Shown: positions 1 to 8,593, numbered from the stretch's first letter. The stretch is DNA of 64,000 nucleotides from JAVBMB01 sp031552995 (GCA_031552995.1 JAVBMB010000080.1:1-64000); one strand, 5' to 3'. A program made the numbers and translations. The notes: a model not told the origin generated them from the letters alone.

Positions 1-23
1 CCTTTATAATTCTGTATACTCAT
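1..23 (-). CDS. etfA: Electron transfer flavoprotein alpha subunit, N-terminal fragment (cut by window edge)
   Basis: Only the first seven codons are in the window, reading MSIQNYK, beginning at an ATG 16 bases after the etfB stop with a weak purine-rich stretch upstream. Clostridial EtfA proteins typically start with a similar short stretch ending in YKG before the flavoprotein core, and etfA normally follows etfB directly. The assignment therefore rests on position plus the first residues. EtfA would carry one FAD and pair with EtfB to shuttle electrons to butyryl-CoA dehydrogenase. Too little sequence is visible to test domains. Confidence 0.6.
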
Positions 24-38
24 AATCGTCAACCCCCG

Positions 39-827
39 CTATATGATATGCTTCTCTTTGAGCTTGCCAAAGATGAAGTCAGCCGATTCCTTCGCGTCGA
101 GGTTTACAACCTCACCGGCGCCTTTTGCCTGCTTTGTGAACGATTTGACAACCCTTGTCGGTGAGCCGTTGAGCCCGATGTTGGAAGTGTCGACCGTCAG
201 ATTCGACAGATTCCATACCGTCACCTGCTTACTGCGAAACGCGTCAAACACGCCGCCCGGCGTCATGTAACGCGGCTGTCCAAGCTCGCTAAGCGCCGTG
301 ACAAGGCACGGAAGTTTTGTGCGAATGATATGATGGCGATCCTCAAACTGGCGTTTGACAACTATGCTGTCGCCTTCAAGACGAATATCCTCCGCATAAC
401 TGATGTTCGGGATACCGAGATGCTCGGCAATCTGCGGGCCGACCTGCGCCGTATCGCCGTCTATGGCCTGGCGGCCGGTGATGATAAGATCGTACTCAAG
501 GTTCTTTATCGCGGCTGCCAGCGTGCTGCTCGTCGCCCATGTGTCGGCGCCGCCAAACGCGCGGTCGCTGACAAGTATGGCCTCATCCGCGCCCATTGCC
601 AGCGCCTCGCGAAGCGCGAGGTCTGCCTGCATCGGGCCCATAGACAGCGCCGTAACCTTGCACTTGTCTCCAAGACTGTCTTTTATGCGAAGCGCCGCTT
701 CAAGCCCGGCCTTATCGTCGGGGTTGATAATCGACGGCACGCCGTCGCGGATGAGCGTATTTGTCTTGGGGTCGAGGCGCACCTCCGTTGTATCCGGCAC
801 CTGCTTGACACACACAATAATATTCAT
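39..827 (-). CDS. etfB: Electron transfer flavoprotein beta subunit
   Basis: A 262-residue EtfB starting MNIIVCVKQVPDT, the standard N-terminus of the family. A longer reading frame extends upstream, but the ATG at 827 has a GGGAGGT ribosome site just ahead and matches family starts. The adenine-nucleotide-binding core is visible around residues 100-140 (ITGRQAIDGDTAQVGP). EtfB forms a heterodimer with EtfA and, in clostridia, a complex with butyryl-CoA dehydrogenase that can couple crotonyl-CoA reduction to ferredoxin reduction. Here it lies 16 bases after bcd and just before etfA, in the order bcd-etfB-etfA. Whether this complex is bifurcating cannot be decided from this subunit alone. Confidence 0.95.
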   Translation of the reverse strand: MNIIVCVKQVPDTTEVRLDPKTNTLIRDGVPSIINPDDKAGLEAALRIKDSLGDKCKVTALSMGPMQADLALREALAMGADEAILVSDRAFGGADTWATSSTLAAAIKNLEYDLIITGRQAIDGDTAQVGPQIAEHLGIPNISYAEDIRLEGDSIVVKRQFEDRHHIIRTKLPCLVTALSELGQPRYMTPGGVFDAFRSKQVTVWNLSNLTVDTSNIGLNGSPTRVVKSFTKQAKGAGEVVNLDAKESADFIFGKLKEKHII

Positions 828-843
828 TATGCTACCTCCCCTA

Positions 844-1977
844 TCACAGCCCGGACGAGATGACCATGCGCTGCACCTCGCTCGTACCCTCATAAATCTC
901 GGTTATTTTGGCGTCACGCATCATGCGCTCCAGCGGATAGTCGCGGCTGTAGCCGTATCCGCCGTAAAGCTGCACGCACTTTGTCGTCACTTCCATTGCC
1001 GTTTCCGCAGCGTACAGCTTCGCCATAGCGGCCTCGACAGAGAACTTGCTCTTTGTATCCTCGGCTACCGCAGCGCTGTAAACAAGCATGCGTGCCGCCT
1101 CTATCCGCGTCTTAAGGTCGGCAAGCTGGAACTGGGTATTCTGGAACTTTATAAGCGCCCTGCCGAACTGAACACGCTCTTTTACGTATTTGACAGTCTC
1201 GTCAAAAGCGCCCTGCGCTATGCCCAGAGCCTGCGCGGCAATGCCGATGCGCCCGCCGTCAAGCGTCTGCATGGCGATTTTGAAACCGTCGCCCTCCTTG
1301 CCCAGCCTGTTGGCCACCGGCACAGGGCAGTCCTTAAATATCAGCTCATATGTCGAGCTGCCGCGGATGCCCATCTTTTTCTCTTTTGTACCCATCGAAA
1401 AACCCGGAAAGTCCTTTTCGACAATAAATGCCGTAATACCCTTTATCCCCTGGGACTTATCGGTCATAGCGAATATAATATACGTGTCTGCCTCTCCGCC
1501 GTTTGTGATAAAAATCTTTGTTCCCTCAAGGATATAATGGTCTCCGTTCAGCACGGCCTTTGTCTGCTGCCCCGACGCATCGCTGCCGGCATTCGGCTCG
1601 GTAAGGCCGAATGCACCGAGATGTGCGCCTTTTGCCAGCGGCGCGAGATATTTCTGCTTCTGCTCCTCTGTGCCGAACTTATATATCGGGTTTGCGCCAA
1701 GCGATGTGTGTGCCGAAACTATAACGCCCGTCGTGGCGCAAACGCGGCTAAGCTCTTCAACACACATGGCGTACGCCAGGCTGTCACAGCCCTGTCCGCC
1801 ATATTCTTTTGGAAACGGTATACCCAGGAAACCCAGCTTTGCCATTTTACTGACAGTCTCAGCCGGGAAGCGTTCGGTCTCGTCGACCTCTTGCGCGAGC
1901 GGCTTCACTTCATTTTCGGCGAAGGCGCGGTATAGATCCCTGAGCATTTTGTGCTCTTGGCTCAGTGTAAAGTTCAT
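844..1977 (-). CDS. bcd: Short-chain acyl-CoA (butyryl-CoA) dehydrogenase
   Basis: A 377-residue acyl-CoA dehydrogenase, the usual length. The catalytic glutamate lies in the C-terminal IYEGTSEVQR motif (Glu about 363). FAD-binding segments (FGLTEPNAGSD and FITNGG) are in the middle domain. It starts at an ATG preceded by AAGGAGGAC. With etfB and etfA directly downstream it forms the complex that reduces crotonyl-CoA to butyryl-CoA, the last redox step of butyrate formation. It is separated from the thl-crt-SDR genes by a strong terminator and has its own possible promoter, so the pathway appears to be made from two transcripts. Substrate length is inferred from context. Confidence 0.93.
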   Translation of the reverse strand: MNFTLSQEHKMLRDLYRAFAENEVKPLAQEVDETERFPAETVSKMAKLGFLGIPFPKEYGGQGCDSLAYAMCVEELSRVCATTGVIVSAHTSLGANPIYKFGTEEQKQKYLAPLAKGAHLGAFGLTEPNAGSDASGQQTKAVLNGDHYILEGTKIFITNGGEADTYIIFAMTDKSQGIKGITAFIVEKDFPGFSMGTKEKKMGIRGSSTYELIFKDCPVPVANRLGKEGDGFKIAMQTLDGGRIGIAAQALGIAQGAFDETVKYVKERVQFGRALIKFQNTQFQLADLKTRIEAARMLVYSAAVAEDTKSKFSVEAAMAKLYAAETAMEVTTKCVQLYGGYGYSRDYPLERMMRDAKITEIYEGTSEVQRMVISSGL

Positions 1978-2046
1978 AACGTCCTCCTTGGTTATCCGGC
2001 AAAATAATCGGCATATATAAACATCTGTTTTTTGCCCTTAGTGTTT

Positions 2047-2075
2047 ATTTTAACATAATGTTTAAGAAAAGTCAC
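2047..2075 (-). promoter_or_regulatory. Putative sigma-A promoter for bcd-etfBA
   Basis: On the minus strand GTGACT (2070-2075) and TAAAAT (2047-2052) are separated by 17 bases, about 70 bases upstream of the bcd start and just after the terminator of the preceding operon. The -35 box is weak; the position makes it plausible. Confidence 0.4.
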
Positions 2076-2165
2076 GCATTACAGCAGAAAAATTCTCCCA
2101 AAAGCTCTATTCTTGCAACATTTTCCATCCGCCAGGGATACGGGGACTTACCCCCCCCTCAGATA

Positions 2166-2197
2166 AAACACCCGGGGGCTTGCGCCCCCGGGTGTTT
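2166..2197 (-). terminator. Rho-independent terminator of thl-crt-SDR
   Basis: Perfect 14-bp stem (2166-2179 with 2184-2197) closed by a 4-base loop, followed on the minus strand by a TTTTAT tract. It lies 12 bases past the stop of the SDR gene and separates that operon from bcd-etfBA. Confidence 0.85.
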
Positions 2198-2208
2198 AGC
2201 GGTAACTA

Positions 2209-3042
2209 TTACGGATTTTCCCTCTTCATAATCTTGTCATGTCTTGCCGTTACAAACGGGTCATAGACATGCTCGGGGAATATGTAGAACTGGTCGTTCT
2301 CAATGGCATCAAACGCAGACGGGGCGACAAAGTCTATCGGCACGCCGGTCGTTATGAACTTCTCAACACGGCCGACATTCTTGGCGTACTCGGCTGTCTG
2401 GTAGTACGGGTCATCCTTAGAATAGTGATCCGGTTTATAATCCCAGCTGTGATGCAGGTCGGTCTGTACATAGCCCGGGCAGAAAATCGATACGCCGATT
2501 TTTGATCCGACTCTCTTCAGCTCCTGCGCCGCTGCCTCGGACGCCGCGACGACGGCGTGCTTGCTGGCGTGATAGCAGCTCATTGTCGGCATGGATACAA
2601 GGCCGGCAAGCGAGGCGACGTTGATGATGTGGCAATCTGTCCCCTGTTTTTCCATGACGGGAATGATCTCTTTCATCGCATAGAAAATCGAGAAAACGTT
2701 TGTCTCAAGCATCCACTTGACGTCTTCGACAGGTACTTCCCAAATATTGCCTACATAGTATACTCCGGCATTATTGATCATCAGATCGACCGTGCCGAAC
2801 TTATCAAGCGTTGCCTTGATAGCGCTCTTGATATCTTCATACTTTGTGACGTCGCCGTGTATGGCAAGTGTCTGCGCGCCAAGAGCCTTTATCTCGCCCT
2901 CAAAAGCGTCGAGAGCAGGCTTGTCGATGTCCAGCATGGCTACCTTCATGCCGCGGCGGGCGGCCTCTTTGGCGTATTCGGCACCGAAGCCGTGAGCGGC
3001 GCCTGTTATAAGCGCGGTTTTGCCCTTGAACTCTTTCAACAT
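2209..3042 (-). CDS. SDR-family NAD(P)-dependent oxidoreductase in the butyrate operon
   Basis: A 277-residue classical short-chain dehydrogenase. It has the Rossmann motif TGAAHGFG (residues 13-20), an aspartate at the end of the second strand (MLDID, about 38-40) that usually favours NAD over NADP, NNAG (about 90-93), the catalytic Ser144, and Tyr157-x3-Lys161. It starts at an ATG after GGAGGAAGAAAG. It is the third gene after thiolase and crotonase, where clostridial butyrate operons usually carry hbd (3-hydroxybutyryl-CoA dehydrogenase). By position it could reduce acetoacetyl-CoA, as PhaB-type SDRs do, but the extended C-terminal region (residues 200-277) is not diagnostic and the substrate is unproven. 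Confidence 0.8.
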   Translation of the reverse strand: MLKEFKGKTALITGAAHGFGAEYAKEAARRGMKVAMLDIDKPALDAFEGEIKALGAQTLAIHGDVTKYEDIKSAIKATLDKFGTVDLMINNAGVYYVGNIWEVPVEDVKWMLETNVFSIFYAMKEIIPVMEKQGTDCHIINVASLAGLVSMPTMSCYHASKHAVVAASEAAAQELKRVGSKIGVSIFCPGYVQTDLHHSWDYKPDHYSKDDPYYQTAEYAKNVGRVEKFITTGVPIDFVAPSAFDAIENDQFYIFPEHVYDPFVTARHDKIMKRENP

Positions 3043-3138
3043 CTTTCTTCCTCCAAATCTATTACATAATCGGTCGCATTCGTGCGCCGAAACCTGACTG
3101 AATCTGACAATAACGGTACCTCTGTGGAGGCGGTGAAT

Positions 3139-3915
3139 CTATTTGTTTGCAAACGGAGCCGGCTTGCGCTTTTCGACAAAGGCCAGCATGGCCTCCTGCC
3201 TGTCCTGCGTGACAAAACAGGTTGAGAACCGCTCGGCTTCAATACCCAGTGCCTCGTCGATGCCGACTTGCGCGCCCTCATTCATCGCGGCTTTCGACGC
3301 CCTTACAGCGAACGGGACGTTGGCGCATATTCTGTCAGCCAGCTCAATCGCCTTATCCATCAGCTCGGTCTGGGTATAAACCGCGCTGACGAGACCAAGC
3401 TGCAATGCCTCGGGCGCTTTGACCTTGCGCCCGGTGAATATAAGCTCTTTCGCGCGTTCCATACCGACGATGCGCGGCAAGCGCTGCGTCCCGCCAAAGC
3501 CCGGCGTAACGCCAAGCCCGGTCTCCGGCTGGCCGAACACCGCGTTTTCGGCGGCAAGGCGTATGTCGCAGCTCATGGCAAGCTCACAGCCTCCGCCCAG
3601 AGCAAAGCCGTTTACGGCGGCGATGACCGGCACGGCTAGCGTCTCTATCTTGCGAAAAACATGGTTGCCAAATCCGCTGAAATCAAGCGCCTGCTGCGTG
3701 TCAAAGCCCGACATTTCGACGACGTCCGCACCGGCGACGAAGGATTTCTCCCCCGCGCCTGTCAAAATAATGCAGCGCACCTCGCCGAAATCCACACCGT
3801 CAAGCACCGCTTCAAGCTGATGCAGCGTCTCGGTGTTCAGGGCGTTAAGGGCGGCCTCGCGGTTCATCGTGATTATGCCGATTTGCCCGCGCTGCATGTA
3901 CAGGACATTGCTCAT
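3139..3915 (-). CDS. crt: Enoyl-CoA hydratase (crotonase)
   Basis: A 258-residue crotonase of standard length. The oxyanion-hole segment AGAD is at about 61-64, GGGCELAMSCD at 107-117, and the two catalytic glutamates fit Glu111 and Glu131 (PETGLG followed by PGFGGTQRL). It interconverts 3-hydroxybutyryl-CoA and crotonyl-CoA. It starts at an ATG preceded by AAGGAGAG, only 9 bases after the thiolase stop, so the two are cotranscribed. No fused dehydrogenase domain is present, so the preceding reductive step must come from another protein, possibly the SDR downstream. Confidence 0.92.
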   Translation of the reverse strand: MSNVLYMQRGQIGIITMNREAALNALNTETLHQLEAVLDGVDFGEVRCIILTGAGEKSFVAGADVVEMSGFDTQQALDFSGFGNHVFRKIETLAVPVIAAVNGFALGGGCELAMSCDIRLAAENAVFGQPETGLGVTPGFGGTQRLPRIVGMERAKELIFTGRKVKAPEALQLGLVSAVYTQTELMDKAIELADRICANVPFAVRASKAAMNEGAQVGIDEALGIEAERFSTCFVTQDRQEAMLAFVEKRKPAPFANK

Positions 3916-3924
3916 TATCTCTCC

Positions 3925-5109
3925 TTATTTGCACAGCTCAACGACAACGGCCTCGCCCATGCCGCCGCCGATGCACAGTGAAGCGACGCCGTATTTACTG
4001 CCGCGGCGCTGCATTTCGTAAGCAAGCGTCACAAGAATCCTGGCGCCGGATGCGCCAATCGGGTGGCCGATAGCGATTGCTCCGCCATTGACGTTGACCT
4101 TGTCGGATGTGACGCCAAGCTCGTTGCCAACGGCGACGGCCTGCGCCGCAAACGCCTCGTTAAGCTCGAACAGGTCGATATCATCCATCTTAAGCCCGGC
4201 CTTGGCGACAGCTTTTTTGACCGACGGCACAGGCCCGATGCCCATGATGGTCGGATCGACGCCGACAGAGCCCGTCGACACAAGCTTAAGCATCGGCTTG
4301 AGGCCGTTTTTCTCCGCGAACTCTTTCGAGCAGACGATGAGCGCCGCGGCGCCGTCGTTGATGCCCGATGCATTGCCGGCAGTTACCGTGCCCTCTTTTG
4401 CGAATGCCGGTTTCAGCTTGGAAAGCGATTCGGCCGTTGTACCCTTGCGCGGATACTCGTCGCGGGCAAAGACGACGGGATCGCCCTTGCGCTGCGGTAT
4501 CGTCACCGGCGTGATTTCGGCGTCGAACACGCCGTTTTCGACGGCGGCGCTGGCGCGCTGCTGGCTGACGGCGGCAAACTCATCCTGCATCTCTCTTGTG
4601 ACGCCGAACTTCGCGGCGACATTTTCGGCGGTTACACCCATGTGATAATTGTTAAATGCCTCCCACAGGCCGTCGTTAATCATGGCGTCGACAGCCTGGG
4701 CGTTGCCCATCCTGGCGCCCCAGCGCATGCCGGGCAATATATACGGTGCAAGGCTCATGCTTTCGGTTCCGCCGGCCAGTACGCACTCGGCATCGCCCGC
4801 CTGAATGGCGCGAAAAGCCAGTGTGACGCTGTGCAGGCCGGAGCCGCACACTTTATTTATCGTCGTCGCGGGGGATTCGACCGGAACACCGGCCTTGACG
4901 GCGGCCTGCCGGGCGGGGTTCTGCCCCAGCCCTGCGCCAAGAACGCAGCCAAAAAAAACCTCGTCAACCTGCTCTGCTTTGATTCCTGCGCGGTTGATGG
5001 CCTCTTTCATAACTATCTCACCCAGCTGAACGGCGGGGATATCCTTCAGCGTTCCGCCGAAATTACCGACAGGTGTGCGGCAAAGACCTGCTAAGAAAAC
5101 TTCCTTCAT
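3925..5109 (-). CDS. thlA: Acetyl-CoA acetyltransferase (thiolase)
   Basis: A 394-residue thiolase. The nucleophile Cys88 sits in [10 protein letters not shown], the histidine in [10 protein letters not shown], and the second cysteine (about 379) in SLCIGGGMG, so all three catalytic signatures are present. The ATG at 5109 has AAAGGAGGACAACAAG upstream; a longer upstream frame lacks such a site. It condenses two acetyl-CoA to acetoacetyl-CoA, the entry step of the butyrate pathway, and is the first gene of thl-crt-SDR. Its leader carries a strong promoter and a large hairpin followed by a U-rich tract. Confidence 0.95.
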   Translation of the reverse strand: MKEVFLAGLCRTPVGNFGGTLKDIPAVQLGEIVMKEAINRAGIKAEQVDEVFFGCVLGAGLGQNPARQAAVKAGVPVESPATTINKVCGSGLHSVTLAFRAIQAGDAECVLAGGTESMSLAPYILPGMRWGARMGNAQAVDAMINDGLWEAFNNYHMGVTAENVAAKFGVTREMQDEFAAVSQQRASAAVENGVFDAEITPVTIPQRKGDPVVFARDEYPRKGTTAESLSKLKPAFAKEGTVTAGNASGINDGAAALIVCSKEFAEKNGLKPMLKLVSTGSVGVDPTIMGIGPVPSVKKAVAKAGLKMDDIDLFELNEAFAAQAVAVGNELGVTSDKVNVNGGAIAIGHPIGASGARILVTLAYEMQRRGSKYGVASLCIGGGMGEAVVVELCK

Positions 5110-5180
5110 GCTTGTTGTCCTCCTTTTATTTGACGGCATGTCAACTTAACACGCCTATTTTGACCTGCGCACGCTTGGAC

Positions 5181-5237
5181 AAAAATATACCGCCCGCACA
5201 AGAGCAGAACGCCACGCGTTTCGCTCCTGTCGGGCGG
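5181..5237 (-). promoter_or_regulatory. Terminator-like hairpin in the thl leader (possible attenuator)
   Basis: A long imperfect hairpin spans 5190-5237: a 7-bp outer stem (5190-5196 with 5231-5237), a middle stem of eight pairs (5198-5205 with 5223-5230) and an inner 5-bp stem with a 3-base loop. The one imperfect pair in the middle stem is A/C on the plus strand but a G-U wobble on the minus-strand RNA, so the structure favours minus transcription. It is followed on that strand by TATATTTTTGT. It lies just downstream of a strong promoter and about 70 bases before the thl start. It could instead terminate the upstream HD/rlmH transcript. Confidence 0.6.
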
Positions 5238-5249
5238 CTCCATATTTTC

Positions 5250-5277
5250 ATTATACCAAATCAAACAAAAATTTCAA
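5250..5277 (-). promoter_or_regulatory. Strong sigma-A promoter for thl-crt-SDR
   Basis: Minus-strand TTGAAA (5272-5277) and a perfect TATAAT (5250-5255) are 16 bases apart in an AT-rich stretch. The predicted start near 5243 places the terminator-like hairpin at the very 5' end of the transcript. Confidence 0.7.
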
Positions 5278-5356
5278 TTGCAAAAAGCAAGTATTTTTCG
5301 CATAATAAACAAATTTTACGCGGAAATAGATTAACCGGAATCGGGGATTTTACCCG

Positions 5357-5926
5357 TCAAATCGACATGCTCCCCATCAGGCTGCGCATGGCCGTTATTG
5401 TGTCCTCAATCAGCCGGTCAAGCTCCCATCCCAGCCGCTCAGCTCCCTGCGATATCGCGTCCCGCGAGCAACCGGCGGCAAACTTTTTGTCCTTAAACTT
5501 TTTTTTGACGCTGCTCAGCTCAAGGTCTGCGACGCTTTTGCTGGGGCGCATGATGGCGACAGCCCCGATAAGTCCGGTCAGCTCGTCCGTGGCGAACAAT
5601 ATTTTTTCCATTATATGCTCCGGCGCATACGGCGTCTCCGTCAGGCCGTATCCGTGACTAAGAGCCGAGCGGATAATTCTTTCATCAATGTCCTCTTTTT
5701 GCATCATCTCAATCCCCGCCACGCAGTGCGCCTCGGGATGCAGCTCAAAGTCAATGTCGTGCAGCATGCCGACGACACGCCAGTAGTCTGTATTTTCCGC
5801 GTCATGCCGCTGAGCAAACCAGCCCATCACACCGGACACCACCTCCGCGTGACGCCGATGAAACTCCTCGTTATTGTACTTGCGCATCAGCTCATTTGCC
5901 TGCTCCACCGTTGGAATATAGCTCAT
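5357..5926 (-). CDS. HD-domain hydrolase
   Basis: A 189-residue protein with a compact HD domain: His26, the HD pair His56-Asp57 in GMLHDID, and a later His in ALSHGYG. These are the metal-binding residues of HD phosphohydrolases, but the natural substrate is unknown. It starts at an ATG after GGGAGGTAAATGT. The gene follows rlmH by about 20 bases and probably ends that transcript. Small proteins of this type are often annotated simply as HDIG or HD-domain proteins in clostridia; no partner domain is visible. Confidence 0.8.
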   Translation of the reverse strand: MSYIPTVEQANELMRKYNNEEFHRRHAEVVSGVMGWFAQRHDAENTDYWRVVGMLHDIDFELHPEAHCVAGIEMMQKEDIDERIIRSALSHGYGLTETPYAPEHIMEKILFATDELTGLIGAVAIMRPSKSVADLELSSVKKKFKDKKFAAGCSRDAISQGAERLGWELDRLIEDTITAMRSLMGSMSI

Positions 5927-5947
5927 ACATTTACCTCCCGGCCGTAT

Positions 5948-6403
5948 TTATTTATGGTATTTTCCGCCGCCTATTATGGAAAACGCGCGGTATATCTGCT
6001 CCAGCGCCATAACCCGCGCAAGATGGTGCGGAAAAGTCATATCAGACATCGACATCCGCAAGTCCGCCCGGCGCTTGACCGTGTCATCCAGCCCGTTTGA
6101 CGAGCCGATGATAATGCACAGCCTTGACACCCCTGTGTTTTGCAGGCTCTCGAGCTTTGCTGCAAGCTGCTCGCTCGTCATGCCCTCTCCTTCGATGCAC
6201 AGCGCTATGACAAACATGCCCTGCGAAACGAGCTCGAGTATCCTCTTCCCCTCTTTGACGAGGCCGTCGCCGCCGCGCTCTTCGGCGATTTCGATGATCT
6301 CCAGCTTGCAAAATACCCCCAGCCGCTTTTCGTATTCGCGGCAGGCGTCGATGTAGTGTTTTTCCTTAAGCTTGCCAGCGCAGACCATCCGCACCCCCAT
6401 CAT
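5948..6403 (-). CDS. rlmH: 23S rRNA (pseudouridine-1915-N3)-methyltransferase
   Basis: A 151-residue SPOUT methyltransferase of normal length. It shows the GKLKEKHY segment near the N-terminus, the SAM-binding knot with IIIGSSNGLD, and the C-terminal LEQIYRAFSIIGGGKYHK, which is nearly invariant in RlmH. RlmH methylates pseudouridine 1915 in helix 69 of 23S rRNA on assembled 70S ribosomes. Two adjacent ATG codons (6403 and 6400) are possible starts; both overlap the stop of the upstream MBL gene, implying translational coupling. walJ and rlmH are close neighbours in many Firmicutes, which supports both calls. Confidence 0.95.
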   Translation of the reverse strand: MMGVRMVCAGKLKEKHYIDACREYEKRLGVFCKLEIIEIAEERGGDGLVKEGKRILELVSQGMFVIALCIEGEGMTSEQLAAKLESLQNTGVSRLCIIIGSSNGLDDTVKRRADLRMSMSDMTFPHHLARVMALEQIYRAFSIIGGGKYHK

Positions 6404-7176
6404 GGCGCAAACACCAGAACATCACACGGCCTGCCCGGCGGGGCGACGCCCAGCGAGACATCCTGCAACGCGCCAAGCCGGCGCAGCGCTTCGATGCTTG
6501 TACCCTCGGCAAGGAGCGGCGTGTTGTTCTCCTGGCTCAAATGCCCAAGCATAACCCATCTTGCCCCGCAGCGCGCCAGCGCGGCGACCGTCTGCGCGCA
6601 GCGTTCGTTTGAAAGATGCCCTGTCTCGGACAGTATCCTGCGCTTGAGAACGGCGGGGTACGGCCCTCTTTTTAGCATCGGTATATCGTGGTTCGATTCG
6701 ATAAACACATTTTTGCTGCCCGCTATCGTATAATACACCTCGGGCGGCATATCGCCGAGATCGGTGCAGTACGACAGGCTGCGCGCCCCCTCTCCAAGCA
6801 CAAAGCCGCAGCTCCCCGGCGCGTCATGGGGGGTGGGATATGTCTGCACGCGGCAGCCGAGCAGGTCGAGCTCATCGCCCGGCTCGAACACGGCGCAATC
6901 CCAGTTTTGCGTCTGCAGGCCGTAATACGCGTCCTGAGAGCACAAAAGCTGCGCATTGGTGTGCTTGCCAAGCACCGGCAGCGCACCGACATGGTCGCTG
7001 TGCCCGTGCGTAATAAGTACATGTGTCAAGTCGGCCAGCCTAAGCCCAAATGCCGCAAGGTGCGAGTTTATGTACCGTGTCGGCACGCCGGCATCAATAA
7101 GTATTCTGACGCCTCCCGACACATACAGCGCGCTGTTGCCGGTGCTGCCGCTTGCCAGCGAACAGAAAAAATCCAT
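6400..7176 (-). CDS. walJ: MBL-fold metallohydrolase, WalJ/YycJ family
   Basis: A 258-residue metallo-beta-lactamase-fold protein with the metal motif THGHSDHVG (His57, His59, Asp61, His62) and the typical YycJ start MDFFCSLASGSTGNS. WalJ proteins are predicted nucleases of the RNase Z/J-like fold and in Bacilli belong to the walRK cluster, where they have been linked to coordination of replication and cell division. The start ATG has AAAAGGATAGG upstream. It overlaps rlmH and lies downstream of walRK-yycHI-murA, keeping most of the Bacilli gene order. Confidence 0.88.
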   Translation of the reverse strand: MDFFCSLASGSTGNSALYVSGGVRILIDAGVPTRYINSHLAAFGLRLADLTHVLITHGHSDHVGALPVLGKHTNAQLLCSQDAYYGLQTQNWDCAVFEPGDELDLLGCRVQTYPTPHDAPGSCGFVLGEGARSLSYCTDLGDMPPEVYYTIAGSKNVFIESNHDIPMLKRGPYPAVLKRRILSETGHLSNERCAQTVAALARCGARWVMLGHLSQENNTPLLAEGTSIEALRRLGALQDVSLGVAPPGRPCDVLVFAP

Positions 7177-7241
7177 AACCTATCCTTTTGCGCGCGTCAC
7201 GCGCGGAGCTGTGTTTTGTACGGAAAATTGACATCAATTAC

Positions 7242-7289
7242 TAAAACAAGGGCGACTTGCGCCACCCTTGAATATCCCCCAGACGGGGG
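7242..7289 (-). terminator. Tandem hairpins / terminator after murA
   Basis: Reading the minus strand, a C5/G5 hairpin (7276-7289) is followed by a bulged CAAGGG...CCCTTG hairpin (7247-7270) and then TTTTAG. It lies 12-60 bases after the murA stop, and probably reduces read-through into walJ. Confidence 0.55.
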
Positions 7290-7300
7290 TTCATCCGCAA

Positions 7301-8593
7301 TCAGTTTGCAATTTGCACCTGCTCCGGCTCGTCGGTTATCACCCTGCAGATGTCGGCGCCGACACGCTTAAGCTTAGACACGATATCCTCGTATCCGCGC
7401 TCGATATGATAGATGCCGTCTACCTCTGTGACGCCCTTTGCAGCGAGCCCGGCGATAATCATCGCGGCACCGGCGCGCAAATCACACGCATTTACCGGCG
7501 CGCCGGACAGCTCTCTTATCCCCTCTATAATAGCGACCTTGCCGTCTACCTGAATCTTGGCGCCCATTCGGCGCAGCTCGTCGACATAGCGATATCGGTT
7601 ATCCCACACGCCCTCGGTTATGACGCTTGTTCCCTCGGCAAGGCATAGCACGGCGGAAAGCTGCGGCTGCATGTCCGTGGGGAAGCCGGGGTACGGCAGC
7701 GTTTTAAGGTTGATTTTGTTTATCGGCCCGCGTCTGGTTACGCGGACGCTGTCGTCAAACTGGTCGACCTGGGCTCCGAGTTCCTCAAGCTTGGCTGTTA
7801 TACAGTCAAGATGCTTAGGGATTACATTTTTGATGAGGATGCTGCCTCCCGTCGCGGCGGCGGCGGCCATATATGTGCCGGCCTCAATTTGATCGGGTAT
7901 GATGCTGTACGTGCCGCCGTACAGCTTGCTGACGCCGCGGATTTTAATCATATCGGTTCCGGCGCCCATGATATCGGCGCCCATCGAGTTGAGGAAGTTT
8001 GCAAGGTCGACTATATGCGGCTCCTTAGCGGCGTTTTCGATGACAGTTGTCCCCTGAGCCAGCGTCGCCGCCAGCATGACATTCATCGTCGCGCCGACGG
8101 TGACTACATCCATATAGACATTTGTTCCCGTAAGCCCCTCGCCGGCGTTGGCATAGATAATGGCGTTTCGTATCTCCACCGTTGCGCCAAGCGCCTCAAA
8201 GCCTTTGATATGTTGGTCAATCGGGCGAACGCCGCCGAAGTTGCAACCGCCCGGCATAGATACCTCGGCCCTTCCGAACCTGCCCAGGCAGGCGCCGATG
8301 AGGTAGTACGACGCGCGGACGCGCCTGTTAAGCTCACTTGTCGCGCTGCTGAAACGAAGATTACGACAGTCCACTTCGACTGTCGTCTGATTGATAAGAC
8401 GGACATTTGCCCCGAGCTCTCTGAGGATCTCCAGCTGAATTGTCACGTCGTTGACCTTAGGTATATTTTCAATTCGGCATACGCCGTCGACGAGTATGGC
8501 TGCCGGTATTACCGCCACCGCTGCGTTTTTTGCGCCACCGATTGTGATTTCACCAAAAAGCGGTTTGCCGCCATTGATAACATATTTTTCCAA
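7301..8593 (-). CDS. murA: UDP-N-acetylglucosamine 1-carboxyvinyltransferase
   Basis: A 430-residue EPSP-synthase-fold enzyme beginning MEKYVINGGKPLFGEI. The catalytic Cys117 is in GGCNFGGVRP; this cysteine is the target of fosfomycin, so the enzyme is expected to be of the sensitive type. Lys23 and Asn24 in GGAKNAA match the substrate-binding pair. It transfers enolpyruvate from PEP to UDP-GlcNAc, the first committed step of peptidoglycan synthesis. The start is a TTG, supported by AAGGGG eight bases upstream and by homologue N-termini. It sits between yycI and walJ, an insertion relative to the Bacilli wal cluster, and fits a cell-wall regulon. Confidence 0.95.
   Translation of the reverse strand: MEKYVINGGKPLFGEITIGGAKNAAVAVIPAAILVDGVCRIENIPKVNDVTIQLEILRELGANVRLINQTTVEVDCRNLRFSSATSELNRRVRASYYLIGACLGRFGRAEVSMPGGCNFGGVRPIDQHIKGFEALGATVEIRNAIIYANAGEGLTGTNVYMDVVTVGATMNVMLAATLAQGTTVIENAAKEPHIVDLANFLNSMGADIMGAGTDMIKIRGVSKLYGGTYSIIPDQIEAGTYMAAAAATGGSILIKNVIPKHLDCITAKLEELGAQVDQFDDSVRVTRRGPINKINLKTLPYPGFPTDMQPQLSAVLCLAEGTSVITEGVWDNRYRYVDELRRMGAKIQVDGKVAIIEGIRELSGAPVNACDLRAGAAMIIAGLAAKGVTEVDGIYHIERGYEDIVSKLKRVGADICRVITDEPEQVQIAN

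Noticed and set aside
403..1935. 510-codon plus-strand frame across etfB and bcd
   Set aside because: Cys/Arg/His-rich composition and complete overlap with two strongly supported minus-strand genes.
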